Source: JAAUUE01 sp943370025
GTDB taxonomy: Bacteria > Cyanobacteriota > Cyanobacteriia > Cyanobacteriales > JAAUUE01
Direction: 5' to 3'
Length of the DNA stretch: 64,000 nucleotides
Assembly: GCA_943370025.1 (NCBI GenBank)
Contig: CALRPI020000018.1
Location: 12,385-76,384, forward strand
Part shown: piece by piece, positions 24,799 to 33,451 of the stretch
How the letters are laid out: every line of letters begins with the position of its first letter
Position numbering within the stretch: position 1 is the first letter of the stretch
Made by a program: the position numbers and the translations under genes
Notes under the pieces: model-generated
Told to the model about the DNA's origin: nothing
The model's input: the letters and a program-made list of their open reading frames with translations, nothing else
The model's database searches: none

Positions 24799-27627
24799 TT
24801 AATCGACGGCTTTGCGTCGAAGGCGCATGAATAATTTCTCTAGTTCTACCCATGCCAACATGATCAAGCTGAAACCAAAGCAAATGCCTAATTCCTCTAG
24901 GTTCAGGAAATGGGTACCAAAGAAATCTCGCAGGAAGGGGACATAGATCAGCATTAGTTGCAGCAGGGTCGTACCGCCCACAGCCCAGATCACGTAAGGG
25001 TTCGAGAGAGGATTTAGCTCGAAGATAAATTGGGAGTTGGAACGAATGGCGATCGCATGACCCATCTGGGCAATACAAAGAGTGGTAAATACCATGGTTT
25101 TCCAGACATCTGGATCCCGGAAACCGGTTTCGTGGCTGTAGTTATAAGCCCAGACCATCAAGATCGTGGTGACGATCGCAAAGACAACCCCAAATCGCAC
25201 CATATAGGCACCCAAACCCCTCGCAAAGATACTTTCCCGTGGATTGTAGGGCGGACGCTCCATTACATTCGGTTCGGCAGGTTCCACTGCCAACGCAAGG
25301 GCAGGTAGACCATCAGTAACTAAGTTCATCCAGAGAATTTGCAACGGACTCAGGGGTACTCCTCCCAAACCCAAGATGGGGGCAGCAGCAATGACTAATA
25401 CTTCCCCAATATTGCTACCCAAAATATATTTAATAAAGCGACGAATATTGGTGTAAACCACCCGCCCTTCTTCCGTTGCCGCCACAATGGTGGCAAAGTT
25501 GTCATCCAGCAACACCATATCGCTAGCTTCTTTGCTGACATCCGTACCCGTGATCCCCATGGCAATGCCAATGTCAGCCTGTTTCAGAGCGGGAGCATCG
25601 TTGACCCCATCCCCGGTCATAGCCACGATCTTACCTAGGCTTTGCATGGCTTGAACAATTCTCAGCTTATGCTCTGGAGCAACTCTGGCATAGACACTGA
25701 TGTGATCTACTTCTCGCTCTAGTTCAGATTGGGATAATTTCTCTAAATCTCTGCCCGTCAGCACATGATCCCCTTCTTGGGAAATACCCAAATCTTGGGC
25801 GATCGCTTGGGCGGTTAATTGATGGTCTCCGGTGATCATCACCACCCGGATGCCTGCCTGTTTACAGCGGGATACCGCATCCCGGACTTCCGGACGAGGG
25901 GCATCCAACATCCCCACCAGCCCCAACCAGACCAAATCCTGTTCCGTTTTCTCATCCTGACCTTCGACAGGAATGCTATCTAAGGGTTTGTAGGAAAAAC
26001 CCAACACCCGCAGTCCCTTGGCTGCCATTTGATTGTTGCGATCGAGAATCTGATTGCGGATTGCCGGGGTTAGGGGAACGGTATCTTGCCCGACTTGGTA
26101 GCCTGTGCAACGCTCCAGAATCAATTCTGGAGAACCCTTAGTAAACATCTGGTACAAGCCACCCTGATCTAGGGGCATCTGACAAACCACACTCATTCGT
26201 TTCCGCTCGGAGGAAAAAGGAATTTCTGTCACCCTAGGCATTAGCTCGGCATAGCTCTCCTTCTGAAAACGTCCCTTGCCAGCTAAAGACAACAAAGCTC
26301 CTTCGGTGGGATCCCCCAGAATTATCCAATTACCACCAGTTCCTTCGGTGGCTGCCTGAGCCTGACACTGCAAAACGGCATCGTTACAGACCGCACAGGC
26401 AAGGAGTAGGGCTTGAAGTTCGGGATAGTTACTCGGTTCAGTAATTTGCCCATCGAGGAGAAAGTTGCCCACTGGCACGTAGCCTTCCCCAGTAATCTGA
26501 AAAGAGCGATCGCCCACCTCGACCCGTTGCACCACCATTTTATTTTGGGTCAGGGTTCCAGTTTTATCAGAGCAGATATTTGTGACAGAACCGAGGGTTT
26601 CCACGGCGGGCAATTTGCGGATTAGGGCATTGCGTTTAACCATTCTTTGGGTTCCCAGAGCTAGGGTGACGGTAATCACCGCTGGCAATCCTTCAGGAAC
26701 CACCGCCACCGCCATACTTAAGGAAACTTCGACCAATTCTTGCAACCGATTAAAACCACCATCAGCAATTAACCCAACGATAATTACGATCGCCACGAGG
26801 ATCAAAGACCCTGTAACCAAGACATTTCCCAACTGAGTCATCCGGTTTTGCAGCGGAGTGGGTTCACTTTCCACCGATTGCAGCAGGGTGGCAATTTTGC
26901 CAATTTCGGTTTTCATCCCCGTGTTGATGACTAACGCCGTTGCCCTGCCCTGCAACACTTCTGTACCTTGAAACACCAAATTCAGACGATCGCCTAGGGG
27001 AGTATCCATCGCCAAAACTGCCAGAGCATTTTTCTGGACAGCCATACTTTCCCCCGTCAGAGCACCTTCGCGAATTTGCAGATTGGATTGCTCCACCAAT
27101 CTCGCATCGGCGGATACCGCTACCCCCGCTTCCAGAAACATAATGTCTCCCGGAACTAGGTCTTTGCCATCTACTTCCAAGGGGTTACCATCCCGCATTA
27201 CCCGCACCCGAGGCGAAGAGAGACGCTTCAGAGCAGCCAGAGCTTGTTCTGCCTTGCTTTCTTGGAGATAGCCCAAAATACCGTTCAGAATCACGATCAG
27301 CAGGATCGCGATCGTATCTTTGAAGGGAATATCCCCTTTATCAATATTTGCCTGCCAATTAACAACATCTAACACCCCAGAAATCAATGCCACCGCAATC
27401 AGCATCAGCAGCATCACATTCTTAAACTGATCCAACAGAATATCCCAAGAAGACCTACCCGCCGATTCTTCTAATTCATTAGAGCCATAGGAACTAAGTC
27501 GCTCTTGGACTTGTTGAGAGGTTAAGCCAGTGGTGCGATCGGTACCTAGGGCTTGGATGGCTTTCTCAACTTCGATCGTATGCCAAGCAGTTAAGGAATC
27601 TGGGGAGGAAGGGCTTGATGTAGTCAC
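24799..27627 (-). CDS. Cation-transporting P-type ATPase (P2A/P2B-like, probably Ca2+)
   Basis: A P2-type ion pump. I place the start at GTG 27625-27627 (VTTSSPSSPDSLTAWH), giving 942 residues. The frame continues to a TTG at 27717 without family similarity. Motifs numbered from the GTG: N-terminal cation ATPase domain (WHTIEVEKAIQALG), TGES (191-194, actuator), PEGLP (311-315, ion site in M4), phosphorylated Asp354 in SDKTGTLTQNK, then KGSPE, MITGDHQLTA and TGDGVNDAPALKQADIG. About ten membrane segments. PEGLP and the overall length match PacL-like calcium pumps of cyanobacteria, but sodium/potassium or manganese cannot be excluded. An inverted repeat and a MITE copy lie upstream. Confidence 0.9.
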   Translation of the reverse strand: MTTSSPSSPDSLTAWHTIEVEKAIQALGTDRTTGLTSQQVQERLSSYGSNELEESAGRSSWDILLDQFKNVMLLMLIAVALISGVLDVVNWQANIDKGDIPFKDTIAILLIVILNGILGYLQESKAEQALAALKRLSSPRVRVMRDGNPLEVDGKDLVPGDIMFLEAGVAVSADARLVEQSNLQIREGALTGESMAVQKNALAVLAMDTPLGDRLNLVFQGTEVLQGRATALVINTGMKTEIGKIATLLQSVESEPTPLQNRMTQLGNVLVTGSLILVAIVIIVGLIADGGFNRLQELVEVSLSMAVAVVPEGLPAVITVTLALGTQRMVKRNALIRKLPAVETLGSVTNICSDKTGTLTQNKMVVQRVEVGDRSFQITGEGYVPVGNFLLDGQITEPSNYPELQALLLACAVCNDAVLQCQAQAATEGTGGNWIILGDPTEGALLSLAGKGRFQKESYAELMPRVTEIPFSSERKRMSVVCQMPLDQGGLYQMFTKGSPELILERCTGYQVGQDTVPLTPAIRNQILDRNNQMAAKGLRVLGFSYKPLDSIPVEGQDEKTEQDLVWLGLVGMLDAPRPEVRDAVSRCKQAGIRVVMITGDHQLTAQAIAQDLGISQEGDHVLTGRDLEKLSQSELEREVDHISVYARVAPEHKLRIVQAMQSLGKIVAMTGDGVNDAPALKQADIGIAMGITGTDVSKEASDMVLLDDNFATIVAATEEGRVVYTNIRRFIKYILGSNIGEVLVIAAAPILGLGGVPLSPLQILWMNLVTDGLPALALAVEPAEPNVMERPPYNPRESIFARGLGAYMVRFGVVFAIVTTILMVWAYNYSHETGFRDPDVWKTMVFTTLCIAQMGHAIAIRSNSQFIFELNPLSNPYVIWAVGGTTLLQLMLIYVPFLRDFFGTHFLNLEELGICFGFSLIMLAWVELEKLFMRLRRKAVD

Positions 27628-27737
27628 AGGGGTTATGTTCTCAACAGTTACAGTCTCATCATTATAAAATAAAACGCCTTTGGAATTATGGATTACTTTT
27701 GAGATGGCAATCCTCAATCATTAGTTTAGCCTTCGCA

Positions 27738-27780
27738 GGACTAAAAACAGCGCACCCTGAGGTTACGCTGTTTTTAGTCC
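27738..27780. repeat. Inverted repeat resembling a terminator
   Basis: GGACTAAAAACAGCG.../...CGCTGTTTTTAGTCC, a 15-bp stem. The arm sequence ACAGCGC...GCTGTTTTTAG recurs at 29725-29757 behind the EamA gene, so this is a shared hairpin. Here it sits upstream of the P-type ATPase gene with no gene to terminate. Confidence 0.75.
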
Positions 27781-27783
27781 ATT

Positions 27784-27892
27784 TACAGCACTTTGCATTC
27801 AAATGAAACACTCCACAAATATTGAAAGTCCTGTCAATGTTGGGTTTGAGAGTGGGCTGAGGGTCGTCGAAGTCCACTCTCAAACTGCTGTA
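27784..27892 (-). repeat. 105-bp MITE-like repeat, copy B
   Basis: Inverted orientation relative to copy A: begins TACAGCACTTTGC and ends CAAACTGCTGTA. The hairpin loop differs, with GGGTCGTCGAAG replacing part of the stem. It lies 157 bp upstream of the P-type ATPase start. Confidence 0.85.
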
Positions 27893-27997
27893 TTAGGATT
27901 GCGATCGCTGTCAACACCTCTAGGAGGATAGTTTTGGTAGCGAGGGGAGCACAACCAAAAATGCTTACAAAGATTAGTTTGCATCACTACCCAGCAA

Positions 27998-29407
27998 TTA
28001 GTCAGCCAGCAACTTGCTTTGATAAGACGCAGGAGTGAGCATATTTACCTCCCACCTATTTCCCGCAGGTAAGATAGCTCCTTGCAGATCTGCCCCAGTT
28101 AGGTCGACTCCAGCGAGGTTGGCCCGCTTTAGATTCACACCATCTAGGTCTGCCCCAACTAAATTAGCCCCATTGAGATCAACCTTGGTTAAATCTCCTC
28201 CCCGGAAATCTGCCCCACTCAAGTCTGCCAAACTCAAATCGGCTCTGGTTAAATCGACTCCCCGCAGGTCAGCCCCCCGCAGGTCAGCACTACTCAGATT
28301 GGCTCTAGTCAGATCGCTCCCCCGCAAGTCTGTGCCACTGAGGTTTGCCTTATGCAGTTCTGCCCTAGTTAGATCCGCATTACTCAGATCAGCTCCACTC
28401 AAATCCGCTTCTGCCAGCCGGACTTGGCGGAGATTGGCTCCAGAGAGATCGGAGTCCCGGAGGTTAGAGCCTTCAAGATTGGCTCCCCGCAGATTAACTT
28501 CACTCAGATCCGTCTCGCTGAGGTCTACTCCCCCTAAATTTACCCCCATTAATTGAATTCTCGGTGCAATCAAATATGCCCCTCCTAGAGTAGGATCGAA
28601 GCCCTCTGGAAAAATGGTCTGTTGATTGTAGACTACCTTCTGAAGCACCACACCCCGTAATTTTGCCTTACTGAGATCTGCACCAATGAGGTTTGCCCCA
28701 GTCAGGTTCGCGTTATCTAAATTTGCGCCTGATAAATCTGAGTTGCGTAAGTTGACCCCTTTAAGATCCGAAAAGCGAAGATCAGCCCCGATCAGGGCAG
28801 CTTCACTGAGGTCTGCTCCAGCCAAAACTGCATGGGGGCTAATCAAATAAGCCCCAGCAGCTTTAGGGTCAAAACCAAAACCAAATTTAGTATTAACTGT
28901 GTAAACTGCTTTGTGCAGAATAGCGACACTCAGATCAGCACCGCTTAAATCAGCTTCACTGAGGTTTGCCCCCGATAAGTTTGCATTTTCGAGACTAGTC
29001 CCAACTAGGTTAGCTTTTCTCAGGTTTGACCCTCGGAGATCCGCATTACTTAGTTCTGTGCCCACCATGTTAGTCCAACTCAAGTCAGCATAGCGCAGGA
29101 TTGTCAGACTGAGATTCGCTAAATTTAGACATGCTCCATTCAGGTTCGCTCCACTGAGGTCGGCTTCGCTGAGGTCGGCTTCAATCAGTTCTGCATAACT
29201 GAGATTGGCTTTAGCAAGGTTTAATTTGTGTAGATTGGCACCCCTGAGGCTTTCTCCCTTGAGATCAGCTTTTCTCAGGTCTGTCTGTGTTTGTTGACTA
29301 TTGGCTGACTCTATACCCTTAAGCTCTATTCCTTTAAGGTATTGATGAGTTAGGCGGATACCACCATCAAAATCTGGTTTATTCACTCCCTCCCCTCTTA
29401 GTCCCAA
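27998..29407 (-). CDS. Pentapeptide-repeat protein
   Basis: 469 residues built almost entirely of A(D/N)LxX repeats (ADLSEADLSGANLNG and so on), which fold into a right-handed four-sided beta-helix. Two non-repeat insertions of about 25-30 residues (VYTVNTKFGFGFDPKAAGAY and VYNQQTIFPEGFDPTLGGAY) divide it into three repeat blocks. The two insertions are similar to each other, so an internal duplication is likely. The function of such proteins is mostly unknown; some mimic DNA. No signal peptide. The upstream-most start is TTG at 29407. GTG at 29386 is an alternative preceded by a purine-rich GAGGGGAGGGA. The stop is followed by about 370 bp of repeats. Confidence 0.88.
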   Translation of the reverse strand: MGLRGEGVNKPDFDGGIRLTHQYLKGIELKGIESANSQQTQTDLRKADLKGESLRGANLHKLNLAKANLSYAELIEADLSEADLSGANLNGACLNLANLSLTILRYADLSWTNMVGTELSNADLRGSNLRKANLVGTSLENANLSGANLSEADLSGADLSVAILHKAVYTVNTKFGFGFDPKAAGAYLISPHAVLAGADLSEAALIGADLRFSDLKGVNLRNSDLSGANLDNANLTGANLIGADLSKAKLRGVVLQKVVYNQQTIFPEGFDPTLGGAYLIAPRIQLMGVNLGGVDLSETDLSEVNLRGANLEGSNLRDSDLSGANLRQVRLAEADLSGADLSNADLTRAELHKANLSGTDLRGSDLTRANLSSADLRGADLRGVDLTRADLSLADLSGADFRGGDLTKVDLNGANLVGADLDGVNLKRANLAGVDLTGADLQGAILPAGNRWEVNMLTPASYQSKLLAD

Positions 29408-29724
29408 TAATTACCCAATAACTGCTAGGGCAATCCTAAGATAATTTTATCCACCGCGAGTGGATAAAATCGTTGACTAGAAATAATTTGATCTAGGAAC
29501 TGATCTTAGAACTGCTCTAGGGTTTTGGGTTTTATGCTCTACATAATGCAAGTATGCTTTACCTGATGCAAGTAATAATTCTTCATCACTTTTGCATTTT
29601 ATCAGACTTGCTCATTTCCTTCACTGCCTTATACCCTATGGCTGAGGGTTGCGCTTGTTGACGATCGCACTCACGCCGACCAGAGCAACCCGACAAAAGC
29701 AAAATCCCCTGTTATGGATTGAGT
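29408..29724. other. Intergenic region with a small dyad
   Basis: No gene is supported. A dyad ATTTTATCCACcgcgaGTGGATAAAAT is present near 29446-29471, and ATGCAAGTA occurs twice near 29550-29575. Promoter elements for the minus-strand pentapeptide gene were not recognisable. Confidence 0.5.
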
Positions 29725-29757
29725 CTAAAAACAGCACACCGAGAGGGTGCGCTGTTC
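29725..29757 (-). terminator. Rho-independent terminator after the EamA gene
   Basis: On the minus strand, AACAGCGCACC-CTCTC-GGTGTGCTGTT is followed by TTTTAGAC. It starts directly after the EamA stop codon. Confidence 0.75.
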
Positions 29758-30663
29758 TTAATTATTTCTCAAGGTGCGATCGCCCAAGGTTGGCAAGAGG
29801 TCTTGACTGTAGCACATCGCAATTAAGACTACTCCGGCTCCGACCCAACCTTGGATGGTTAGTTTTTCCCCCAATAGCAAGAAGGCAAAGATAGTAGCAA
29901 AAACTGGCTCTAGGGTACACATCAGGGAGGTATCTTGGGCAGAAACTAGGCGCTGGGAGATCGTTTGCATACAGGTACTGACAACACTAACAATTACCCC
30001 CAGATAAACGAGTAACCACCAATGACTAGCGATCGCCCCTGCCTGTTCTCCTAAGTTGGGAGCTGCCCAAACTAGACTAATTATCGCGATCGCCAATAAC
30101 TGCACTCCCGTCAGAGCCATCACCGGATGCCGATTGCTGACTAGCTCTAGATAAAGTAAATACAGGGTAATTGCTAAGGCGCACAATATCATCCACATAT
30201 CTCCAATACTCCATCTGGCGGCTCCCCCAAACATAATCCCTAATCCGGTCAGGGCAAGAAGAGCAGCAATCCATTTCTGAGGTTGGTGCAAAGTACGTCC
30301 TGAATTGCCAAACCAGTGACGAAACCAAGGTGACAATAGGGGAACCAGCACCACATTAAAGCCACAGATAAAAGCTGCCCGGTTGGCGGGAATGGTTTCT
30401 AAGCCTTTGAGCTGGGTAAATAGATTCAGGAAAAATATGATGCCCAGCACCACTCCATCCCAAATTAGCCGGGGGTTGAGTTTGCGGAGAAAAGGCAGGA
30501 GGACAGCGGCGGCGATCGAAAACCGGACGGCGGCTAAGGCAGAGGGAGAAATAGTCGTGATGGCATCTTTCATCAGGGGAAAGGTCGTCCCCCACATCAC
30601 CATGACCATCAGTAATAGTCCCAAACCAAACTGTTGGGATTGAAAGAATTTAATTTTCTGCAT
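29758..30663 (-). CDS. EamA/DMT-superfamily transporter
   Basis: A 301-residue inner-membrane protein with about ten membrane segments arranged as two EamA repeats. The first repeat starts at about 12 (LGLLLMVMVMWGTTFPLMKD), and the second contains WLLVYLGVIVSVVSTCMQTI and LEPVFATIFAFLLLGEKLT, which is the signature end of the family. Substrates of this superfamily are metabolites or amino acids and cannot be predicted here. ATG at 30663. A LysR-type regulator gene is divergently transcribed 227 bp away, an arrangement that usually means the regulator controls the exporter. A terminator hairpin follows the stop directly. Confidence 0.9.
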   Translation of the reverse strand: MQKIKFFQSQQFGLGLLLMVMVMWGTTFPLMKDAITTISPSALAAVRFSIAAAVLLPFLRKLNPRLIWDGVVLGIIFFLNLFTQLKGLETIPANRAAFICGFNVVLVPLLSPWFRHWFGNSGRTLHQPQKWIAALLALTGLGIMFGGAARWSIGDMWMILCALAITLYLLYLELVSNRHPVMALTGVQLLAIAIISLVWAAPNLGEQAGAIASHWWLLVYLGVIVSVVSTCMQTISQRLVSAQDTSLMCTLEPVFATIFAFLLLGEKLTIQGWVGAGVVLIAMCYSQDLLPTLGDRTLRNN

Positions 30664-30890
30664 AAGGCGATCCCAAATTTATTGTCCTCTTAGCTTAGGG
30701 AGATTTGGCAGGAAGGGCAAAAGGGAATTAGAATCACTACCATGAGTAAAATCGATAGATACAGAAATTTGAGTTTCCTAGAATAGGCGGTTGAAACCGC
30801 AGCTACAGGAACAAAGTCCACCTGCGTGGACTCGGAGCAGAAGTTTCTGATCCCGCAATGCTATTTAATCAGGGTTAGCAGCAACAAATT

Positions 30891-31823
30891 ATGGCTAATT
30901 ATTCTGATCTGAACCTGAAACTCCCTCAACTCCGGGCTTTGGTGGCGGTGGCGGATTGGGGGACTTTTAGCGAGGCGGCGCTGCAATTGGGGATGTCGCA
31001 ATCAGGGATTAGTCATGCGATCGCGTCATTAGAAGCAGAGTTGGGGGTGATTTTACTACAACGAGATCGACGCAGATCTAGCCTTACTCCCGTAGGCGAA
31101 GAAGTTACCAGCCAAGCGAGGCTAATTTTGGCATTGTTGGGAGAAATTATCGCCATTGTCGATCGCTCCAAGGGATTGCGGGGCGGGATTGTCCGGGTTG
31201 CTTCTTTTCGGAGTGCTGCCACCCATATCCTGCCCGGAGTGATTGCCAAGTTTCGCCAACGTTTCCCAGAGATTGCCTTGAGTTTGCAAGAGTATCACGA
31301 CTATCCAGAAGTGGAACAGGCTTTGCGATCGGGCATTGCCGATCTGGGTTTTGTTTGTCTGCCCACCAGCGACGAGTTTGAAACTTGGGAGTTGTACCAA
31401 GATGAATACGTGGCATTGTTTCCTGCCACCTTCTGCCCCCAATCCCCTGCCTTAACTTGGGATGAACTTCTGCATCATCCCCTGCTCCTGCCTCCAATTA
31501 CAGAAATTACCTACCGAATTTTGATTAACCATTGCCAATCCTTAGGCAAGCAGATTCGGGTCGCTTTCCATGTCAAGGAAGATTCCACGATGGTCAGTAT
31601 GGTTGCGCAAGGATTGGGGGTGGCAATTATTCCTCGCCTTGCTGCCGAACCCCTGCCTCCGGAGCTACAGGCATTTAGTCTGCCAGTACCTTTATTTCGG
31701 GTTATTGGTCTGGCGGCTCTGGCGGGAGCATTACACCTGCCGGCGGTGTTTGCCTTCTTGGAAATGTTAGCGCCGCGCCAGCAGTCCGTACTTGGGAGCA
31801 AAGATCATGGTGATGATAAATAA
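30891..31823 (+). CDS. LysR-family transcriptional regulator
   Basis: 310 residues. The winged helix-turn-helix spans about residues 8-68 (LRALVAVADWGTFSEAALQL, SQSGISHAIASLEAELG). The effector-binding domain spans about 95-290 (GIVRVASFRSAATHILPGVI, VAQGLGVAIIPRLA). It is divergent from the EamA transporter gene and probably regulates it. The last 57 bp overlap tail-to-tail with the end of mntB on the other strand, so the C-terminal extension (PRQQSVLGSKDHGDDK) is encoded antisense to mntB. Effector unknown. It is not NtcB, RbcR or CmpR by sequence. Confidence 0.88.
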   Translation: MANYSDLNLKLPQLRALVAVADWGTFSEAALQLGMSQSGISHAIASLEAELGVILLQRDRRRSSLTPVGEEVTSQARLILALLGEIIAIVDRSKGLRGGIVRVASFRSAATHILPGVIAKFRQRFPEIALSLQEYHDYPEVEQALRSGIADLGFVCLPTSDEFETWELYQDEYVALFPATFCPQSPALTWDELLHHPLLLPPITEITYRILINHCQSLGKQIRVAFHVKEDSTMVSMVAQGLGVAIIPRLAAEPLPPELQAFSLPVPLFRVIGLAALAGALHLPAVFAFLEMLAPRQQSVLGSKDHGDDK

Positions 31824-32600
31824 TAGGGTTTGTAAAACCACGATACATCCGGCGGGGGAAGCATCTAGATAGTAGCTGACATAGGTTCCCAGAATGCTGC
31901 AACAGGTGGAACTGAGGATGGCGAGGAGGGTCATGCGATCGAAGTTATCCGTCAACAGGTAGGCGGTGGAGCCGGGGGTGATCAGCATGGCAATTACTAA
32001 GATGATACCAACGGTTTGCTGGGCAGCAACGATCGTCAAAGCCAGAATAGTTAAGAGTAGGTAGTATAAAAAGTTTGTATTTAAGCCAATGGATTTGGCA
32101 TGAATTGGGTCGAAGCAAAATAGTAATAGATCTTTTCTAAAAATCAATAATCCCACCATAGTTATGCTGGTGATGACGATAGTTTGGACTAAGTTTTCTG
32201 GAGAGATGCCGAGTAAATTACCAAATAGAATATGCATCAAGTCAATGTTGCTGGGTAGCTTGGAGATTAAGACTAATCCCAGAGCAAAAAATCCGGTAAA
32301 AACTAGACCGATCGCTGCATCTTCCTTAACTCTAGTCTTGGCTTTAATTAGCCCAATTAACAATACGGAACCCAAGCCAAAAACAAAAGCTCCCAAGGCT
32401 AAAGGAATCTTCAGACCGTAGGCAATGACCACTCCCGGCAGCACCGCATGGGATACGGCATCTCCCATTAAAGCCCAACCTTTGAGAGTGAGATAGCAAG
32501 ACAAAACCGCACAGACTATTCCTACCAGAATGCTGATAAATAGAGCCTGCACCATAAATTGAAATTGTAAAGGAGCCGTAAACCACTGCCAAACTAACAT
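31767..32600 (-). CDS. mntB: Manganese ABC transporter permease MntB
   Basis: A 277-residue ABC-3 family membrane permease with about eight or nine transmembrane segments. Family signatures are ISILVGIVCAVLSCYLTLKG near the start, ALMGDAVSHAVLPGVVIAY (the motif contacting the ATPase), and AQQTVGIILVIAMLITPGSTAYLL. Third gene of mntC-mntA-mntB, the manganese uptake operon known from Synechocystis. The ATG at 32600 directly abuts a palindromic repeat (32601-32633), so no normal ribosome-binding site exists and translation may depend on the repeat hairpin. Its 3' end overlaps the convergent LysR gene by 57 bp. Confidence 0.92.
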   Translation of the reverse strand: MLVWQWFTAPLQFQFMVQALFISILVGIVCAVLSCYLTLKGWALMGDAVSHAVLPGVVIAYGLKIPLALGAFVFGLGSVLLIGLIKAKTRVKEDAAIGLVFTGFFALGLVLISKLPSNIDLMHILFGNLLGISPENLVQTIVITSITMVGLLIFRKDLLLFCFDPIHAKSIGLNTNFLYYLLLTILALTIVAAQQTVGIILVIAMLITPGSTAYLLTDNFDRMTLLAILSSTCCSILGTYVSYYLDASPAGCIVVLQTLLFIITMIFAPKYGLLARR

Positions 32601-32633
32601 GATCCCCCCTAGCCCCCCTTCAAAAGGGGGGAA
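32601..32633. repeat. CCCCCTT-AAGGGGG-type palindrome inside the mnt operon
   Basis: GATCCCCCCTAGCCCCCCTT followed by CAAAAGGGGGG. It fills most of the 45-bp gap between mntA and mntB and touches the mntB start codon. Confidence 0.8.
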
Positions 32634-32645
32634 ATTAGCTTACTA

Positions 32646-33383
32646 TTAAAATAATCCTTGGGGAATTGAGCCGCCGAAGGTGCGGGAGATATTTTCTGGG
32701 GTGAAAACATCAGCGATCGATCCGTAGGCAAGAATGGTTTTATTAACTAAAATTACCTGATCGCAGAAAGTAGCAATACTGCCTAGATCGTGGGTGGAAA
32801 TTAAGATAGTCTTCCCGGCATTTTTCAACTCAATTAATAACTCAATCATTGCCTTCTCGGTTTTCACATCAACCCCAGCGAAAGGTTCATCTAAAAGAAT
32901 GATTTCTCCCTGCTGTGCCAGAGTTCGAGCGAGGAAGGTGCGCTTTTTTTGACCTCCTGATAGTTCTCCAATTTGCCGATGTTCTAAGCCGATTAACTGA
33001 GTTCGATCGAGACTTTGGTTCACAATCTGGCGATCGCGCTCCCTCGGTATCCGCAGGCAGTTCATATAGCCATAGCGCCCCATCATCACCACATCATAGA
33101 CACTAATCGGAAAATCCCAATCCACGTCTTCTGTTTGGGGAATATAAGCTAGTAGATTTTTCTGGTTAATTTTCTGAATAGACTTACCTTGGATCAAAAC
33201 TCTACCTGATTGGAGTTTTTCTAAACCCATAATTGCCTTGAATAGGGTCGATTTGCCACTACCATTCATGCCGACAATCCCGGCGATACTTCCTTGGTGA
33301 ACTTGCAGGTTTGCTCCGTGGAGAGCAACGGTGCGATCGTAGCTAACGGTGACATTTTCTAATTCAATAGTTGGGTTTTGCAT
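32646..33383 (-). CDS. mntA: Manganese ABC transporter ATP-binding protein MntA
   Basis: A 245-residue ABC ATPase that drives Mn2+ import through MntB. Walker A is GMNGSGKST (38-46), signature LSGGQKKRTFLARTLA, Walker B IILLDEPFAGVD, and the switch His lies in ISTHDLG. The Q-loop is in AYIPQTEDVDWDFP, a segment common to metal-type ABC transporters. ATG at 33383. It is separated from mntC by 68 bp that contain CAGTTATCAGTTATCAGTTA repeats, which may weaken coupling but leave the operon order intact. Confidence 0.93.
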   Translation of the reverse strand: MQNPTIELENVTVSYDRTVALHGANLQVHQGSIAGIVGMNGSGKSTLFKAIMGLEKLQSGRVLIQGKSIQKINQKNLLAYIPQTEDVDWDFPISVYDVVMMGRYGYMNCLRIPRERDRQIVNQSLDRTQLIGLEHRQIGELSGGQKKRTFLARTLAQQGEIILLDEPFAGVDVKTEKAMIELLIELKNAGKTILISTHDLGSIATFCDQVILVNKTILAYGSIADVFTPENISRTFGGSIPQGLF

Positions 33384-33386
33384 AAA

Positions 33387-33413
33387 TCAGTTATCAGTTA
33401 TCAGTTATCAGTT
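33387..33413. repeat. CAGTTAT simple repeat in the mntC-mntA gap
   Basis: Tandem copies of TCAGTTA, four units. Same motif as near 9955-10020 and 63919. Confidence 0.75.
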
Positions 33414-33451
33414 AGGAAAGACATTTATTTGTAGGTTTAGTTAGTGATCAT

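Noticed and set aside
28035..28556. 173-codon plus-strand frame opposite the pentapeptide gene
   Set aside because: Antisense shadow of A(D/N)LxX repeats; biased Lys/Ser/Pro composition follows from the repeat.
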